Notes under the pieces: model-generated
What the model was told of the DNA's origin: nothing
The model's input: only the letters and a program-made list of their open reading frames with translations
Databases searched by the model: none
Translations under genes and position numbers: made by a program
Assembly (NCBI GenBank): GCA_028707105.1
Contig: JAQTUY010000017.1
Span: 1-19,126 of the forward strand
From: Candidatus Omnitrophota bacterium
GTDB taxonomy: Bacteria > Omnitrophota > Koll11 > Gygaellales > JAQTUY01
Direction: 5' to 3'
Length of the DNA stretch: 19,126 bases
Part shown: positions 15,978 to 19,126 of the stretch, in pieces
How positions within the stretch are numbered: the stretch's first letter is position 1
How the letters are laid out: every line of letters starts with the position of its first letter

Positions 15978-17156
15978 ATGTTCCTAAAAGTAAATAACGG
16001 CAAAGTCGTCAATTCCTCCGGCAGGCCGGTTGTCTTAAGAGGGCTAAACCTGGGCGGTTGGCTGATGATGGAGGGGTATATCCTGGGCGGCAGGAATATC
16101 GCTGAACGGCAATTTAAGAAGAACCTTGCCCAAAAGCAGGGCCAACAAGCCTTGGGAGACTTTACCCGCTTTTGGAGGGATACATTTATCCAGGAAGAGG
16201 ATTTCAAGGCGATCGCCGCGATGGGGCTTAATTGCGTCCGGCTGCCGTTTAATTACCGCCTGATCGAAGAAGGCGGGCTGAAATATTTAAAGGAGGCGGT
16301 TAAGCGCTGTAAGAAATACGGCTTGTGGTGTATTTTGGACCTGCACGCCGCGCCGGGAAGCCAGAATCAGGATTGGCATTCGGATAGCTTAGGTGAGGCT
16401 CTTCTCTGGAGGGATAAGAAGAGCCAGGATAAGTTCATTAAAATATGGCAGCTGCTTAGCCGGGCCTTCAAGGACGAAGAAGCTGTTGCCGGATATAATA
16501 TTGTGAACGAGCCGGTATGGGATAAGACGCGCCCGATCCTGGAATTATACAAAAGAACGGTCAGCGCTATCAGGGAGATCGACAAGAAGCATATCATATT
16601 CCTGGAAGGTAACTGCTGGTCCCAGGATATCGAATTCTTAGGGTCGCCGTGGGATGATAACCTGGTTTACAGCGTCCATTTCTACGGCCCGCTGGAGTTT
16701 ACTTTCGGCTTTGTGCGCGACCTGAAATATCCCGGAAATATATTCGGTGAATACTGGTCAAAGGCTAAACTTAAAGAGATCCTTAAGAAGTATCAGCGGT
16801 TGCAGAAGCTCTGGAAAGTGCCTATTTACGTCGGAGAGTTCGGCCAAAATAGCCGATGTCCTTATTGCCATCGCGAGTTTCAATGGACCGCCGATGTATT
16901 GGATATTTTTAAAGAGTTCGGTTTTCACTGGACCTATTGGACTTACAAATGTGCCGCTCAAGCCACCTTTCCCGATGGGGTATACCAGTATCAGGCCAAT
17001 CCTGCCTGGATATGCCGCCAGGGCCCGGTCTATGGCTGGGAAAACTTCTATACCCTCTGGAACAAGCAAAAACTCGATATCGTCCGATCCTGGCAGACCT
17101 CTAATTTCACCCTCAACAAAACACTTTATTCCATCCTCAAATCGCATTCAAAATAA
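15978..17156 (+). CDS. Glycoside hydrolase family 5 enzyme
   Basis: A 392-residue (beta/alpha)8 glycosidase. The N-terminal VVLRGLNLGGWLMMEGYI, the VRLPFNYR strand, DLHAAPGSQN, the acid/base YNIVNEP (Glu168) and the nucleophile VGEFG (Glu277) are all GH5 hallmarks. The GLNLGGWL start resembles exo-glucanase-like GH5 members more than classic cellulases. The substrate is a beta-linked glucan or similar, but cannot be fixed from sequence. There is no signal peptide or membrane segment, so a cytoplasmic role in oligosaccharide or glycolipid turnover is likelier than polymer degradation outside the cell. The ribosome binding site is weak. Confidence 0.88.
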   Translation: MFLKVNNGKVVNSSGRPVVLRGLNLGGWLMMEGYILGGRNIAERQFKKNLAQKQGQQALGDFTRFWRDTFIQEEDFKAIAAMGLNCVRLPFNYRLIEEGGLKYLKEAVKRCKKYGLWCILDLHAAPGSQNQDWHSDSLGEALLWRDKKSQDKFIKIWQLLSRAFKDEEAVAGYNIVNEPVWDKTRPILELYKRTVSAIREIDKKHIIFLEGNCWSQDIEFLGSPWDDNLVYSVHFYGPLEFTFGFVRDLKYPGNIFGEYWSKAKLKEILKKYQRLQKLWKVPIYVGEFGQNSRCPYCHREFQWTADVLDIFKEFGFHWTYWTYKCAAQATFPDGVYQYQANPAWICRQGPVYGWENFYTLWNKQKLDIVRSWQTSNFTLNKTLYSILKSHSK

Positions 17157-17163
17157 TATCCTC

Positions 17164-17333
17164 TTAGCGGGTCCTGCCGAGTGAGCGTTTAGCGGGGACG
17201 CTCGTTTTGCCCCTGCGAGGCAAAACATCGCTCGGGTCGGCTGCGTCGCTCTCACCTCTATGCATATAGCGGGTGATCCATGCCCGCTCCTTGCCTCCAC
17301 GCCCCGCTTAAACGTTCACTCGTCACCCGCTAA
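17164..17333. repeat. Large imperfect palindrome / MITE-like element B
   Basis: The ends are 9-nt perfect inverted repeats (TTAGCGGGT, ACCCGCTAA). Similarity between the arms continues inward: 17165-17197 aligns with the reverse complement of 17302-17332 with a few mismatches and one short insertion. Inside are a GTTTTGCC/GGCAAAAC hairpin (17204-17226), a GAGCGT/ACGCTC alternative pairing (17183-17203) and an AGCGGG/CCCGCT pairing around 17272-17287. No open frame of interest is present. It fits a non-autonomous mobile element or a structured RNA. I have not seen a second copy in this window. Confidence 0.6.
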
Positions 17334-17366
17334 CACGTATTATCGCTTTATATGCGGATTTATTTG

Positions 17367-17553
17367 TATCAAGGATCTTTACCGGAGCGTGCATTAGAAA
17401 TTTTTTGCCACAGCAGATTTACTTGCAGGTCTGCAAGGCTTTACGGCGCGTTGGAGTATTGAACTTTTGCTAGCGTTAGCCTCTACGAAAACGAGCCGTA
17501 AACCGCAGCAGACGGACAAAAAATTTCAGCACGCGGAGGTAAAATCCTTGATA
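17367..17553. repeat. Large imperfect palindrome element C
   Basis: The outer arms pair over about 40 nt: TATCAAGGATCTTTACC (17367-17383) with 17538-17553 (one bulged base), then GAAATTTTTTG (17397-17407) with CAAAAAATTTC (17517-17527). A second inner pairing joins about 17420-17437 with 17494-17511 around TTTACGGC / GCCGTAAA. The whole can fold as one long hairpin. It lies between element B and the purB promoter. A structured RNA or a mobile repeat are both possible. No protein-coding signal is seen. Confidence 0.6.
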
Positions 17554-17596
17554 GGTTGTGGATAGGCGTTAAGATGCCATTGAGGATGTATTTTTA

Positions 17597-17625
17597 TTGC
17601 GGGGAGGGGTTGTTTTTGGTATAAT
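17597..17625 (+). promoter_or_regulatory. Predicted promoter of purB
   Basis: TTGCGG (17597-17602), a 17-bp spacer and a perfect TATAAT (17620-17625) preceded by TGG, an extended -10. The ATG is about 28 nt further on. I see no purine riboswitch in the short leader. Confidence 0.7.
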
Positions 17626-17653
17626 ATGACTTTCCCAAAAGAAAGGGTGCAAC

Positions 17654-18946
17654 ATGATCGAAAGATACAGTTTGCCGCAAATGAAGCATATCTGGGATGA
17701 TGAGAATAAGTTCCGGATCATGCTGAATATCGAGATATTCGCTTGTGAAGCGCAGAGCAAGCTTGGTATTATCCCCAAGAGGTCACTCGCCAACATCCAG
17801 AAAAAAGCCCAATTCAATATCCGCAAGATCAATGAGATAGAAAAGAAGACACAACACGATATAGTGGCATTCCTCGCCAATATCGCACAAAATATTGGGC
17901 CTGACGCCAAATACCTGCATATGGGCATGACGTCATCCGACCTCCTGGATACTACTCTGGGAGTACAGTTAAAAGAAGCATCCCTGATCCTGGAAGATGA
18001 CCTTAAGAAGCTCCTCAAAGTTTTAGCGGTAAAGGCCAGGAAGTATAAGGATACGGCTTGTGTCGGACGCACTCATGGTATTCATGCCGAACCTACCAGC
18101 TTCGGCCTTAAGTTCGCCCTCTGGTATGATCAGACCCGAAGGAGTTTGGAACGTTTAGAACAGGCTAAGGAAGCTATAGCTGTGGGTAAACTTTCCGGAG
18201 CTATTGGAACCTACGCTAACATTAATCCTAACATAGAGTTATATGTCTGTAAGAAATTAGGTTTGAAGACGGCAAATATTGCTACCCAGGTAATCCAGAG
18301 GGATATTTACGCCCAATACCTTGCCGCGCTGGCTATTATAGGCGCTTCTTTAGAGCAATTCGCCACCGAGATAAGGCATTTACAGAAGACCGAGGTATTA
18401 GAAGCGGAAGAGCCGTTCGGCAAGGGCCAGAAGGGGTCATCGGCTATGCCTCATAAACGTAACCCGGTCATCTGCGAAAGGATCTGCGGCCTTAGCCGCC
18501 TCCTGCGCGCCAATAGTATGGCGGCGATGGAGAATGTAGCGCTCTGGCATGAACGGGATATCAGCCACTCATCGGTTGAACGGATTATCATCCCGGATTC
18601 TACTCTCGCGTTAGATTATATGATTAACAAATTCATCTACGTAGTGGATGGTTTATTGGTTTATCCGGAAAATATGATGGCCAACCTGATCCGCACCAAA
18701 GGCCTTATATTTTCCCAGCGGGTTTTGCTTGAACTCATGGAAAGAGGCCTGCCCCGGATGAAGGCTTATGATTTTGTCCAGAGGTGCGCGATGCGCAGCT
18801 GGCGGGAGAGGCTGGATTTTAAGGACCTGCTATTACAGGATAAAGATGTGCCGAAGTATCTTACGGAGAAGGACCTGAACAGGATATTTAACCTGGACTA
18901 TTATCTGCGCAACGTAGGCAAGATCTTCCGCAAAGTCGGTTTATAA
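17654..18946 (+). CDS. purB: Adenylosuccinate lyase
   Basis: The 430-residue length is normal for the bacterial PurB type. It acts in the cytoplasm twice in purine synthesis, releasing fumarate from SAICAR and from adenylosuccinate. The fumarase/aspartase superfamily signature SSAMPHKRNP lies at 262-271, with the mobile-loop serine just before MPHK. TSSDLLDTT lies at 93-101, and THGIHAEPTSFG contributes the general acid His141. The ATG is preceded by AAGGGTG. The gene is followed 10 nt later by a small membrane-protein gene with its own strong ribosome binding site. Confidence 0.96.
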   Translation: MIERYSLPQMKHIWDDENKFRIMLNIEIFACEAQSKLGIIPKRSLANIQKKAQFNIRKINEIEKKTQHDIVAFLANIAQNIGPDAKYLHMGMTSSDLLDTTLGVQLKEASLILEDDLKKLLKVLAVKARKYKDTACVGRTHGIHAEPTSFGLKFALWYDQTRRSLERLEQAKEAIAVGKLSGAIGTYANINPNIELYVCKKLGLKTANIATQVIQRDIYAQYLAALAIIGASLEQFATEIRHLQKTEVLEAEEPFGKGQKGSSAMPHKRNPVICERICGLSRLLRANSMAAMENVALWHERDISHSSVERIIIPDSTLALDYMINKFIYVVDGLLVYPENMMANLIRTKGLIFSQRVLLELMERGLPRMKAYDFVQRCAMRSWRERLDFKDLLLQDKDVPKYLTEKDLNRIFNLDYYLRNVGKIFRKVGL

Positions 18947-18956
18947 CGGAGAAGGT

Positions 18957-19126
18957 ATGTTCGCGATACTCTTTTTTACGGTAGCCGGTTTCTTCGCGGG
19001 GCTGGTTTACGTGATGATCAAGAGGAAGATAAGGCCGGGCGCGGTACTTTCGGCGACTTTTTTAGCGTTAATGGCCGCGGCGGCGTTTAAGGCAGTCAAA
19101 AAAGCGTCTAAGGGCAGCGGCAGGTT
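18957..19126 (+). CDS. Small membrane protein, 3' end outside the window
   Basis: An ATG preceded by GGAGAAGG opens a frame that runs to the window edge (56 complete codons). The product starts MFAILFFTVAGFFAGLVYVM, then a basic KRKIRPG loop, then a second alanine-rich hydrophobic stretch and a basic KAVKKASKGSGR segment. It is probably a two-helix inner-membrane protein with a cytoplasmic basic part. It is likely co-transcribed with purB. No family is recognised. Confidence 0.6.
   Translation, partial: MFAILFFTVAGFFAGLVYVMIKRKIRPGAVLSATFLALMAAAAFKAVKKASKGSGR

Noticed and set aside
17626..17653. Purine riboswitch before purB
   Set aside because: The predicted leader is too short to hold the aptamer, and no conserved purine-aptamer loops are visible upstream.
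17569..18072. 167-codon open frame on the minus strand
   Set aside because: It is antisense to purB, whose motifs and promoter are clear.

Overview
The window looks like a chromosomal segment of a Gram-negative bacterium with moderate GC content. Signs of an outer membrane are a PagL-like lipid A deacylase and a lipoprotein. Gene styles, short intergenic repeats carrying the GGGGTCAGACC core, and an EFR1-type flavodoxin-ferredoxin fusion resemble uncultivated lineages such as Omnitrophota (formerly OP3). That placement is inference, not something the sequence proves.

Left part (1-7065). A 5'-truncated DUF1846 gene runs into a 23-bp perfect hairpin, which is followed by a tRNA-Thr(CGU) on the minus strand. 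A giant regulator gene (1653-6806) comes next. It encodes a degenerate protein kinase domain, a signalling AAA-type ATPase, a long helical-repeat region, a GAF domain and a C-terminal PP2C/SpoIIE phosphatase. The gene is bracketed by two families of short palindromic repeats. It also carries a repeat-like insertion inside its phosphatase domain, and a divergent copy of its own C-terminal codons lies just past the downstream hairpin.

Middle part (7066-13859). A PagL-like deacylase and an MFS transporter are followed by purN. Facing purN is a minus-strand pair: a short FtsH-like membrane AAA protease and a lipoprotein overlapping its end. Divergent from that pair are eno and a divIC/ftsB-like gene. 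The divergent promoters both have extended -10 elements.

Right part (13860-19126). The most striking feature is an initiator tRNA-fMet(CAU) split in its anticodon loop, immediately 5' of the anticodon, by a 634-nt group I intron. The intron encodes a PD-(D/E)XK homing endonuclease of the I-Ssp6803I type, previously known to me from cyanobacterial tRNA-fMet introns. The splice sites, internal guide, P1, P2, P3, P4, P7, P8, P9 hairpins and P10 can all be drawn from the sequence. A strong terminator follows. Then comes an apparent operon of an EFR1-type flavodoxin/ferredoxin protein, a small membrane protein and a GH5 glycosidase. About 500 nt without a gene, holding two large imperfect palindromes, precedes purB and a truncated small membrane-protein gene.

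Together the genes cover housekeeping functions (purine synthesis, glycolysis, division, proteolysis, tRNAs), envelope functions, one large signalling protein, and a mobile self-splicing element in an essential tRNA.
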